A stretch of 64,000 nt of DNA from Listeria fleischmannii subsp. fleischmannii LU2006-1 (GTDB taxonomy: Bacteria; Bacillota; Bacilli; Lactobacillales; Listeriaceae), in NCBI RefSeq assembly GCF_000344175.1, contig NZ_ALWW01000004.1:35211-99210 (forward strand), given 5' to 3'. The translations under genes were made by a program, and so were the position numbers. A model generated the notes under the pieces. That model saw nothing but the letters and a program-made list of their open reading frames with translations, was not told where the DNA came from and did not search any database. Numbering within the stretch: the first letter of the stretch is position 1; every line of letters begins with the position of its first letter. This document shows positions 56,642-64,000 of this stretch, in pieces.

Positions 56642-57352
56642 TTGCTCACGGTGATCCAACATAATAAAACTACGCGTGTCATAACGATGTCTGGACCTAG
56701 AATATTCAATAGGCCGCCCATCTTTTAAATAAACCACTTGTTCCACTTCTAAAACAGGGTCATGCTCCTTGCAATCTAAATACATTTTATCATACTGAGA
56801 CGGTTTATCAGCATTGATTTTCCGAAAAGCACCGCTAAGCACATAGCCAAGTGTATCTTTTAAATACGTATAAATCGAATGGTTTAAAATTTCTTCTGAA
56901 AGCCCGTGAACAAGATCAACCGGCATAATCGTATGTTCTAACACATAAGGTTTACCGTCTAATAAACGCAAGCGAATGATGGAATAGACAGGCTGATTTT
57001 TTTTAATTAAAAGTTGTTCTTGTGTTTTTTCATCGGGAAACAAAATTTGGAATTCAATAATTTGACTTGAAATATGCTCTTCGCCCATCATTTTCGTAAG
57101 CCCTTCATAATCGCGCAAACTAGCATCTTGCTTATTAATAAGCGCATTTTTCATGACAAAAGTACCTGCTCCCCGTTGCCTGTAAACGAGACCTTCCATC
57201 GCCAAAATATCAAACGCTTTTTTTATCGTCATCCGACTACACTCATATTCTTTACACAAACTCACTTGATCAGGTAATAGAGAATCAGGAGGGTAGATTC
57301 CAGCATTAATTTTTTCACGGATGCTTGTTGCAATCATTTCATATTTCAACAT
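56639..57352 (-). CDS. GntR-family (HutC subgroup) regulator, UTRA domain
   Basis: A 237-residue regulator with an N-terminal winged helix (MIATSIREKINAGIYPPDSLLPD, CSRMTIKKAFDILAMEGLVYR) and a C-terminal UTRA effector domain. The UTRA domain usually binds sugar phosphates or related molecules. The ATG is at 57352, behind AAAGAGGCG. It lies 73 bp after the PTS EIIC gene on the same strand; an extended -10 (TGCTATAAT at 57396-57404, minus strand) may allow separate expression. It is the likely regulator of that PTS gene. Confidence 0.88.
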   Translation of the reverse strand: MLKYEMIATSIREKINAGIYPPDSLLPDQVSLCKEYECSRMTIKKAFDILAMEGLVYRQRGAGTFVMKNALINKQDASLRDYEGLTKMMGEEHISSQIIEFQILFPDEKTQEQLLIKKNQPVYSIIRLRLLDGKPYVLEHTIMPVDLVHGLSEEILNHSIYTYLKDTLGYVLSGAFRKINADKPSQYDKMYLDCKEHDPVLEVEQVVYLKDGRPIEYSRSRHRYDTRSFIMLDHREQ

Positions 57353-57425
57353 GTGCGCGCCTCTTTCCCTAAACATCTAGTCATTTTCAAGAAAAATTAT
57401 AGCACACCCATTACTAAAAGACGAA

Positions 57426-58712
57426 TTATTCTTCCGCGGCAACTGATTCGCGCTCTAAGTTACTACGATCCACTAATTTTAAGAACGGATACCAAATGAC
57501 AAAAACAATGAAAAAGTCGACAATTTGTAAAGCCCCACCAAGCCAAGAATTTGTAGCTAAAATTCCGTTAAGTACAATCGGGACCGTCCAAGGTACAGCC
57601 ACACCAGTTGGAGCTGGCACAATACCGGCGGCCATGACAAAATAATTAAAGAGCGTGACAATGAGCGGCGCTACAATCCATGGAATTAAAATCGTGGCAT
57701 TTAATACAATAGGCATCCCAAATAATACAGGTTCATTCACATTAAAAATACCTGGTCCAAGTGCGAGCCTACCAATTTCCTTACTTTGTTTACTTTTCAT
57801 AAAAAAAGCAAGCGTAATGACAACAGCAAGCGTCATTCCAGAGCCACCCATTCCTACAGTGAAAACTTCCATAAATGGCTTTGTAATAATGTGTGGCAAT
57901 GGATTTCCTGCTTTATAGGCTTCCAAGTTTTCAAGCATAAGCGTGTTCCAAATAGGGTCCATAACAGAGTTGACAATAATTTGACCATGCAAGCCGAAAA
58001 ACCACAGTAATTGTACAAAGAAAAGCGCGATAAGTGTAGGCACAATACCCGATCCAAGGCCAACTAGCGGTTTTTGAATAACAGTATAAATGACATCGTG
58101 TAAGTTAGTGTGAAAACCAGCTTGAACAATAATATTGATTGCTAAAAAGATGGTTAAGGTTAAAATAGCTGGGATAAGAGCAGCGAATGATTTAGCTACG
58201 GCAGGCGGTACACCGGGCGGCATCTTGATCGTCCAATTTTTCCGAACGAAAAAGCGATAACATTCAGCCGCTATAAAAGCGGTTATCATGCCAATAAACA
58301 TGCCTTTAGCGCCTAAGCGATCAAGCGATAGCGCACCGGTAATAAGTTCGCCCTTAGCGCTGTTAAAAAAGAAAGGTGTGAGTATTAAAAAACTAGCCAG
58401 TGCCACAGCGCCGCCGTATATTGCCTCGACTTTATAATAATTTGACAATGAATAACCAATTCCAAAAACAACAAATACTGTCATAATACTCATCGTGGCA
58501 TTTTGAGCGTTCCCTAAGTAAAGTTGTAACATTTCTTTAGTTGAATCACTCCAAAAAGGGAGATTCATAAGTACAACCGCAATCGAGCCGAACATAGTAA
58601 GCGGAAAGGCAAGCATAAAAGCATCACGTAAACTACTTAAATAACGATTTTCTCCAAGTTTAGCGGCAAGCGGCATAAGTTTATTCCCAAGCATTTCCAT
58701 AAATTTATTCAC
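57426..58712 (-). CDS. PTS sugar transporter EIIC component (lactose/cellobiose family, CelB-like)
   Basis: A 428-residue integral membrane protein with about 10 helices of the Lac/Cel EIIC family. The motif around GIFNVNEPVLFGMPIVLN is the conserved sugar-binding region. No EIIA or EIIB gene is nearby, so it must borrow those from another system. The start is GTG at 58712, eight bases after GGAGG; upstream in-frame ATGs overlap the ribosome site. A perfect AGAAAACGTTTTCT palindrome lies just upstream (CcpA cre). I do not know the substrate. Confidence 0.9.
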   Translation of the reverse strand: MNKFMEMLGNKLMPLAAKLGENRYLSSLRDAFMLAFPLTMFGSIAVVLMNLPFWSDSTKEMLQLYLGNAQNATMSIMTVFVVFGIGYSLSNYYKVEAIYGGAVALASFLILTPFFFNSAKGELITGALSLDRLGAKGMFIGMITAFIAAECYRFFVRKNWTIKMPPGVPPAVAKSFAALIPAILTLTIFLAINIIVQAGFHTNLHDVIYTVIQKPLVGLGSGIVPTLIALFFVQLLWFFGLHGQIIVNSVMDPIWNTLMLENLEAYKAGNPLPHIITKPFMEVFTVGMGGSGMTLAVVITLAFFMKSKQSKEIGRLALGPGIFNVNEPVLFGMPIVLNATILIPWIVAPLIVTLFNYFVMAAGIVPAPTGVAVPWTVPIVLNGILATNSWLGGALQIVDFFIVFVIWYPFLKLVDRSNLERESVAAEE

Positions 58713-58742
58713 TAGCATATCCTCCATTTTTAAAAAAATAAA

Positions 58743-58756
58743 AGAAAACGTTTTCT
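58743..58756 (-). promoter_or_regulatory. Palindromic cre site before the PTS EIIC gene
   Basis: AGAAAACGTTTTCT is a perfect palindrome and near-consensus cre. It lies between the -10 box and the gene, over the likely start site. Confidence 0.7.
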
Positions 58757-58763
58757 AGTGATA

Positions 58764-58792
58764 ATTATACGTATTTATTTTTAAATGTCTAG
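58764..58792 (-). promoter_or_regulatory. Promoter of the PTS EIIC gene
   Basis: On the minus strand TAGACA (58787-58792) and TATAAT (58764-58769) are separated by 17 bp. Confidence 0.7.
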
Positions 58793-58819
58793 TCTTTTAA
58801 TTAAAAAAGATTGTTCAAT

Positions 58820-58853
58820 AAAAAAGAAAACCCATAAATGGATTTTCTTTTTT
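58820..58853 (-). terminator. Terminator of pepQ
   Basis: On the minus strand AAGAAAATCCAT pairs with ATGGGTTTTCTT and is followed by a T run. Confidence 0.85.
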
Positions 58854-58857
58854 ATGC

Positions 58858-59957
58858 TTATTTAATAACAAGTAGTTCTTTTGGAAACTCTGTTAAAATT
58901 TCATACCCATCTTTCGTCACGACAATATCGTCTTCAATACGAACACCTGCAACGCCTGGTACATAAATACCCGGTTCAATCGTAAAGACCATATTTTCAG
59001 ATAGCGGCATTTCGTTTGTCTCTGTAATAGAAGGGAACTCATGGACACTTGCGCCTAAACCGTGACCAAGACGGTGAGGGAAAAAGTCCCCATAACCGGC
59101 GGCGCGAATTGTATCTCGAGCCGTTATATCGAGTTCCTTTGCAGGAGCGCCGGCACGAACTTTTGCAATGGCCTTTTGCTGCGCATCTAACACCGTATCA
59201 TAAATTTTCTTTTGCTCATCCGTAATTTCGCCAAAAGCAACCGTTCGAGTGATGTCGGAACAGTAGCCCTTATGAACAACACCTAAATCGAAGAGGACTA
59301 AATCGCCTTTTTTAATTTTAGTATCACCAGGCGTTCCATGTGGAAGTGCGCCGTTTTTGCCTGTTAGAACCATCGTATCAAAACTCATTTTTGAAACGCC
59401 TTTTTTCTTCATTTCAAATTCAATTTTGGCTACAATTTCAGCTTCTGTTTTTCCTTCAGCAATTTCATCAACACCAACTTGAACAGCATAATCGGCCAGC
59501 AGTGCGGCTTCTTTTAAAATTTTAAGCTCGTCTTCTGTTTTAACAAGACGAATCATTTGAATTTTATGTTCGATTGGAATAAAAGATGTTCCGGCAAATT
59601 TACCTGAAAGTTGTTCAAAACGGTCTAACGTAATATGATTTTTTTCTACCGCGATTTTGGTCGGTTTTTGAACACGTGCCTGAATTTCTCTTGCAATAAT
59701 TTGAAATGGATCTTCGGTGTCGCTGTAGCCGTAAACGTCGTGCTTCCAACCGCTTGTTTTTGCATCCTCTACTTCAAGTCCCGGTGTAAAGAGGAAAGGG
59801 GGATGATCGCTGAAAACAAGTAAGCCTAGTACACGCTCGTGCGGGTCGCTATGATAGCCTGTGAAGTAAGCGATATTTTCCGGCTCTGTGATAAAGGCGA
59901 CTTCTGAGTGCTGCTCCTTTAGCCAGCTTTCTAAAACGTCAATTATTTTTTTTCCAT
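58858..59957 (-). CDS. pepQ: Xaa-Pro dipeptidase/aminopeptidase (M24, PepQ)
   Basis: A metal-dependent proline peptidase of about 366 residues. The creatinase-like N-terminal domain (ENIAYFTGYHSDPHERVLGL) is followed by the M24 core: LFDLGVVHKGYCSDITRT, HRLGHGLGASVHE and FTIEPGIY with the metal ligands. The best start is the ATG at 59957 behind GAAGG, but it reads MEKK-stop because of an A8 run (59946-59953, on the complement); nine A would give MEKKIIDVLESW. The open frame instead extends to unsupported ATGs at 59988 and 59997. I suspect a one-base miscall. In L. monocytogenes pepQ follows ald directly. Confidence 0.88.
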
Positions 59958-60198
59958 TATTTTTACCTTCTTTCCGAAGTAAGTTCATATTTATCATAGC
60001 ATTATTTTAAGTAGGACTAAACTAATTTTAAAAGTCTTTTTTTATTTTTATATAGTTATAGTTGCTTTTCTATTCTAATAAATATAAAATTAGAGTAGTA
60101 CAGTTTAACCCATATATATCAATAGTTTAGTTTGTTTTTATTTATTATTTATCTTCTATTCTATAGCAGTTTATAATACAACGGAAGGATGTTGGAGA

Positions 60199-60882
60199 AT
60201 GAAAATTTCGTTTCACGGACAATCTTGCATCAAAATCGTAACAGACACGTATACTATTTTAGTGGATCCCTTTATCTCTGGTAACCCGGCATGTGATTTA
60301 GTTGTGTCAGAACAAAAGCCAGATTTTATTGCGGTCACCCACGGGCACGATGATCATGTGGGAGATACGGTTCAAATTGCTAAAAATTCTGGCGCGGCAA
60401 TCATTTGCAATGCAGAACTTGCAACCTTTTTTGGTCTGCAGGGTCTTGAAAATATTCAGGCTATGCATATTGGAGGCAAGCGACAATTTGATTTTGGAAC
60501 TGTAAAATTAACACAAGCCTTTCATGGTTCTTCCACTGTGCAAAACGGTCAAATCATTAATCTTGGTTTGCCTAATGGGTTTATTTTTACAATAGAAGGT
60601 CATTCCATTTATCATGCAGGTGACACAGGAATATTTTCTGATATGAAACTTATTGGTGAACTTACACCTCTTGATATTGCCTTTTTACCGATTGGCGATA
60701 ACTTTACTATGGGGCCAAGCGATGCAAAATTGGCCGCTGATTTTTTGAAGGCGAAACTAGTTATACCGATGCACTATAATACCTTTCCTTTAATTGAACA
60801 AGATGCGCATGCATTTATAAACACGTTATCAACAAACATCGACGGAAAAGTCATGGAAATCGGAGACGAAATCGAAGTATAA
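60199..60882 (+). CDS. UPF0173 metal-dependent hydrolase (YtkL-like, MBL fold)
   Basis: A 227-residue metallo-beta-lactamase-fold protein with THGHDDHVGD metal motif, YHAGDTGIFSDM and PMHYNTFP. It opens MKISFHGQSCIKI, typical of the UPF0173 family. Substrate unknown. The ATG follows AAGGATG. The 200 bp upstream are very AT-rich with no clear promoter. ytoI follows 17 bp after the stop. Confidence 0.92.
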   Translation: MKISFHGQSCIKIVTDTYTILVDPFISGNPACDLVVSEQKPDFIAVTHGHDDHVGDTVQIAKNSGAAIICNAELATFFGLQGLENIQAMHIGGKRQFDFGTVKLTQAFHGSSTVQNGQIINLGLPNGFIFTIEGHSIYHAGDTGIFSDMKLIGELTPLDIAFLPIGDNFTMGPSDAKLAADFLKAKLVIPMHYNTFPLIEQDAHAFINTLSTNIDGKVMEIGDEIEV

Positions 60883-60899
60883 AGAAATAGGTGAAAAAA

Positions 60900-62213
60900 T
60901 TGGCTACTAAACATGAACAAATCTTAAAATACATTGAAAATCTTGCTGTTGGTGAGAAAATTTCAGTTCGTAAGATTGCAAAAAATTTATCGGTTAGTGA
61001 AGGAACAGCCTATCGTGCGATTAAAGATGCCGAAATCATTGGTTTCGTTTCTACAATAAAGCGCGTAGGAACTCTTCGAATTGAAAGAAAACAAAAAGAT
61101 AGTATTGAAAAACTAACATTTGCTGAAATTGTTAATATGATAGATGGACAAGTGCTAGGTGGGCGAGAGGGTTTATATAAATCGCTCAACAAATTCGTTA
61201 TTGGCGCGATGACAGTGGATGCCATGGAGCGTTATACGGATGCCGGTAATCTTGTTATTGTTGGAAATAGAGAACGAGCCCACGAATTAGCACTTCACCG
61301 CGGTGCCGCTGTTTTAATAACAGGTGGTTTCGATACGAGTGACGAAGTGAAACGTCTCGCAGATGAAAAGGAATTACCGATTCTTTCAACTTCATACGAT
61401 ACCTTTACCGTAGCGACAATGATTAACCGTGCCATTTACGATCAGCTGATAAAAAAAGAAGTCGTTTTAGTGGAGGATATTCTAACGCCCGTTCAAGATA
61501 TTGCCTACTTAGATACATCACTAAAGGTTGCGGATTGGCATACGTTGCAAGAAAAAACAGGGCATAGTCGTTTTCCTGTGGTGAATAAAGCAAACCGCCT
61601 TGTCGGCATGGTAACGAACAAAGATATTATTGAAAAAAATCCAGCCATTTCGATTGAACGGGTAATGACCAAAAATCCGCTTACTGTTGGATCAAAAATG
61701 AGCGTTGCCTCAGTGGCACATATGATGATTTGGGAAAGTATCGAAGTGATTCCCGTTGTAAAAGATGATTTAACGCTGATCGGCATTGTGAGTCGCCAAG
61801 ACATTTTAAAATCAATGCAAATGATTCAAAAACAACCTCAAGTTGGTGAAACAATTGATGATACTATTGCGTCGCAACTTTCAGAAAAAGAAAATGAGCA
61901 ACAAGAAAGTATGTATGAATTTAAGGTAACACCTCAAATGACCAATTCACTTGGAACACTTTCTTATGGTGTTTTCACACAACTGGTTTGTGATGTTGTT
62001 CAGCAAAAATTATTTTCAATGAAAAAAAGAAATGTTGCGATTGAAAATGTGACCATGTATTTTCTAAAACCTGTTCAAATGGATGCTACGCTCTCCATCG
62101 TGCCACGTGTTCTTGAAATGGGAAGAAAAGCTGGTAAATTGGACGTTGAATTGTATTTAGAAGGTATTTTAACCGGTAAAGCCATTGTTGCTTGTCAAAT
62201 GATGGAGCGGTAA
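60900..62213 (+). CDS. ytoI: YtoI-like protein: HTH, DRTGG, tandem CBS and hotdog thioesterase-like domains
   Basis: The 437-residue protein has an N-terminal HTH (KISVRKIAKNLSVSEGTAYRAIKD), a DRTGG domain (about 70-180), two CBS repeats (about 195-310, ILTPVQDIAYLDTS, VMTKNPLTVGSKMS) and a C-terminal hotdog fold (about 335-437). CBS pairs bind adenine nucleotides. Function unknown; it could be a nucleotide-sensing regulator. The start is TTG at 60900, behind AGGTGA; a GTG within that site was rejected. It overlaps no gene but is 17 bp from nrnA. Confidence 0.87.
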   Translation: MATKHEQILKYIENLAVGEKISVRKIAKNLSVSEGTAYRAIKDAEIIGFVSTIKRVGTLRIERKQKDSIEKLTFAEIVNMIDGQVLGGREGLYKSLNKFVIGAMTVDAMERYTDAGNLVIVGNRERAHELALHRGAAVLITGGFDTSDEVKRLADEKELPILSTSYDTFTVATMINRAIYDQLIKKEVVLVEDILTPVQDIAYLDTSLKVADWHTLQEKTGHSRFPVVNKANRLVGMVTNKDIIEKNPAISIERVMTKNPLTVGSKMSVASVAHMMIWESIEVIPVVKDDLTLIGIVSRQDILKSMQMIQKQPQVGETIDDTIASQLSEKENEQQESMYEFKVTPQMTNSLGTLSYGVFTQLVCDVVQQKLFSMKKRNVAIENVTMYFLKPVQMDATLSIVPRVLEMGRKAGKLDVELYLEGILTGKAIVACQMMER

Positions 62214-62230
62214 ATAGAAGGAGCGCGGAA

Positions 62231-63172
62231 ATGAAAACAAAAATTTTAAATGAAATAAAGACTTTTGAGACGATTGTCATCCACCGACACGTACGTCCGG
62301 ATCCAGATGCTTATGGTTCACAAATGGGACTAGCAGAAATTATCCGAGCTACTTTTCCAGAAAAAAAAGTGTATGTTGTTGGAACTTCTGAACCAACGCT
62401 TGAATTTCTTGGTGAGATTGATGAAGTCGCGGATAATGTTTATAACGGGGCGCTTGTTATAGTTTGCGATACGGCAAATACGGAGCGGATTGATGATTCT
62501 CGTTATCAAAATGGGGAAAAATTAATAAAAATTGACCATCATCCAAATGATGATCCTTACGGCGATTTATTGTGGGTGAATACAAAAGCCTCTTCATGTA
62601 GCGAAATGATTACCTCGTTTTATGAAAACTTTAAGGATGAGCTAGTCTTAAATGAGACGGCTGCAAGACTTCTATATGCGGGAATCGTAGGGGATACAGG
62701 GCGGTTTTTATATCCGAGCACGACAGAAGAAACGCTCCGACTTGCGGCAAAATTGGTTACATTTCCGTTCGATCGCTCTCTACTTTACCAAAATTTATAT
62801 CAAAGGCCCTTTAAAACAGTTAAATTACTAGGCTATATTTTTGAACATCTTAATCTAAAAGATAACGGTGCGGCAACCATTTATATTTCAAAAGATATTT
62901 TGCGGCAATTTGACATTAGTCCAAAGCAAGCTTCTGATTTAGTAAGCTCCATTGAAAACATTGAAGGTTTAAAAGCGTGGATTATGTTCGTTGAAGAAGA
63001 GAACGAAATTCGAGCACGCCTCCGTTCGAAAGGCCCGGTTATTAACGAACTTGCAAAAGAATATCGCGGGGGTGGGCATCCACTTGCATCTGGTGCGACG
63101 GTTTATACGCAGGAGGAAGTCACGGAGATGGGAGAAAAGTTATATCAAATTTGTAATGAAACACCGAGATAA
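62231..63172 (+). CDS. nrnA: Oligoribonuclease / pAp phosphatase NrnA (DHH-DHHA1)
   Basis: NrnA degrades nanoRNAs and dephosphorylates 3'-phosphoadenosine 5'-phosphate. The 313-residue protein has the DHH-family motifs HRHVRPDPDAYGSQ, VCDTAN, IDHHPNDD and the C-terminal DHHA1 motif GGGHPLASGA. The ATG is at 62231 behind AAGGAGCG. The tight ytoI-nrnA spacing suggests an operon. It is closed by a terminator before dnaE. Confidence 0.94.
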   Translation: MKTKILNEIKTFETIVIHRHVRPDPDAYGSQMGLAEIIRATFPEKKVYVVGTSEPTLEFLGEIDEVADNVYNGALVIVCDTANTERIDDSRYQNGEKLIKIDHHPNDDPYGDLLWVNTKASSCSEMITSFYENFKDELVLNETAARLLYAGIVGDTGRFLYPSTTEETLRLAAKLVTFPFDRSLLYQNLYQRPFKTVKLLGYIFEHLNLKDNGAATIYISKDILRQFDISPKQASDLVSSIENIEGLKAWIMFVEEENEIRARLRSKGPVINELAKEYRGGGHPLASGATVYTQEEVTEMGEKLYQICNETPR

Positions 63173-63207
63173 GGGTTTGTCATCTTGACAAATCCTTATT
63201 TTTACGA
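63171..63207 (+). terminator. Intrinsic terminator after nrnA
   Basis: AAGGGTTTGTCA pairs with TGACAAATCCTT (one G-U) and is followed by ATTTTT. Confidence 0.85.
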
Positions 63208-63276
63208 ACATACTTTCTTTTTTTGTTTGTAAAAGCTATAATGAAAAGGAGAAACAAGAGGAAAGGAGCGAGAGTA

Positions 63277-64000
63277 GTGGGATTTGTTCATTTACAAGTT
63301 TCGAGTGCCTATCATTTATTATCAAGTACGGCGCGAATTTCTGAACTCGTTCAAACGGCGAAAGCTTACCATTATTCTGCGCTAGCGATTACAGATAAAA
63401 ATGCGCTTTACGGAGCGATTGAATTTTATAAAACCTGTAAGAAGGAAGGCATTAAGCCAATTATTGGCATGACAATTGATGTTGAGGGCGTCATTAATCC
63501 AGGTAAAAGTTATGAACTTGTTTTGCTTGCCGAAACAACGGAGGGGTATTATAATCTTCTAAAAATCGCCAGTGCCATTAAAACGCGTGAAGATAGAGAG
63601 GAAATGCCGCTGAAATGGTTGCGTTCTTACAAAAAGGGGATTATCGCCCTTTCGCCTGGGAGGACGGGGGAAATTGAAGAGCTTCTTTTAGAACAAGATG
63701 AGGCCTCTGCACTTAAAGTGGTCGCTATGTGGCAAGAGATATTTGGTCAGGCTAATTTTTACTTAACACTTCAAAAACATCACCCGAATATGGCGCAAGT
63801 TGTAACAGAATTTGCTAAACAACATTCGCTTTTAGCTGCGGCTTCGAAAAATGTCCATTATATGCGCCCGAAAGATATCCAAGCTACCACTGTTTTACGG
63901 GCTATTCGGGATAATCAAACGGTTGATTGGACCTCTCTGGAATTAGTCGGTCAGGCTTATTTTGCAAGTCCAGATGAGATGGCAAGAGAATATACAACGG
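63277..64000 (+). CDS. dnaE: DNA polymerase III alpha subunit DnaE (partial, runs off the window)
   Basis: A GTG at 63277, behind AAAGGAGCG, opens a frame that is still open at the window end (241 codons seen). The protein begins with the PHP domain of DnaE: GFVHLQVSSAYHLLSSTARISELVQ, ALAITDKNALYGAIEFYKTC, KPIIGMTIDV. This is the DnaE, not PolC, type. A TATAAT is at 63237-63242. The gene follows nrnA in Listeria and Bacillus. Confidence 0.93.
   Translation, partial: MGFVHLQVSSAYHLLSSTARISELVQTAKAYHYSALAITDKNALYGAIEFYKTCKKEGIKPIIGMTIDVEGVINPGKSYELVLLAETTEGYYNLLKIASAIKTREDREEMPLKWLRSYKKGIIALSPGRTGEIEELLLEQDEASALKVVAMWQEIFGQANFYLTLQKHHPNMAQVVTEFAKQHSLLAAASKNVHYMRPKDIQATTVLRAIRDNQTVDWTSLELVGQAYFASPDEMAREYTT

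Overview
The window is 64 kb of low-GC Firmicute chromosome that I read as Listeria (sensu lato, species not fixed). The evidence is the gene order: a Lap-type AdhE, the trp operon, pepV-dat, a marR/mdrM-type efflux pair, the ytm/ytp genes, murC, ytxGH, aroA-ccpA-tyrS, rpsD, ezrA, iscS-thiI, argCJBDF, nadK, tpx, ackA, ald, pepQ, ytoI, nrnA and dnaE. This follows the Listeria monocytogenes chromosome backbone around lmo1634 to lmo1574, with protein sequences that are close but not identical. It is a housekeeping region. I found no prophage, transposase, CRISPR array, tRNA or rRNA.

Layout. 0-10 kb: the minus-strand lap/adhE gene with a probable Rex operator, then two tandem Trp T-box riboswitches and the complete trpEGDCFBA operon. 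10-22 kb: small membrane proteins, a MurJ-type flippase, NnrD, a Nudix protein, PepV, D-amino acid aminotransferase, the MarR/MFS pair, and the YtmP-TrmB-YtnP group. 22-36 kb: M42 aminopeptidase, a cell-wall glucosaminidase, YtoQ, YtpPQR, SftA, MurC, a peroxiredoxin, aminopeptidase M29, YtxGH (sigma-B type promoter), AroA and CcpA. Five genes in this stretch are frameshifted, four of them at short homopolymers. 36-52 kb: tyrS with its T-box, rpsD, ezrA, iscS-thiI-gtrA, the arginine operon argCJBDF and nadK. 52-64 kb: tpx, a YtxK-type methyltransferase, ackA, a universal stress protein, ald, an orphan PTS EIIC with a GntR regulator that I think is an insertion relative to L. monocytogenes, pepQ, ytkL, ytoI, nrnA and the first 241 codons of dnaE.

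The most unusual structure is a dispersed element of 174 bp present three times (31067-31240, 42077-42250, 50460-50633). Each copy carries a long imperfect palindrome and is bracketed by two copies of a terminator hairpin. The hairpin sequence is private to each locus, so it comes from the target and not from the element. In each case the element sits between the hairpin and its U-tract, in the same orientation as the gene it follows (murC, ezrA, nadK). It looks like a small non-autonomous element that inserts at the 3' foot of intrinsic terminators and duplicates the hairpin.

Regulation readable from the sequence: T-boxes on trp (two, both specifier TGG) and tyrS (TAC), a Rex site at lap, cre-like CcpA sites at ccpA, ald and the PTS gene, a MarR-type operator at marR/mdrM, a sigma-B type promoter at ytxGH, and a probable S4 leader at rpsD.
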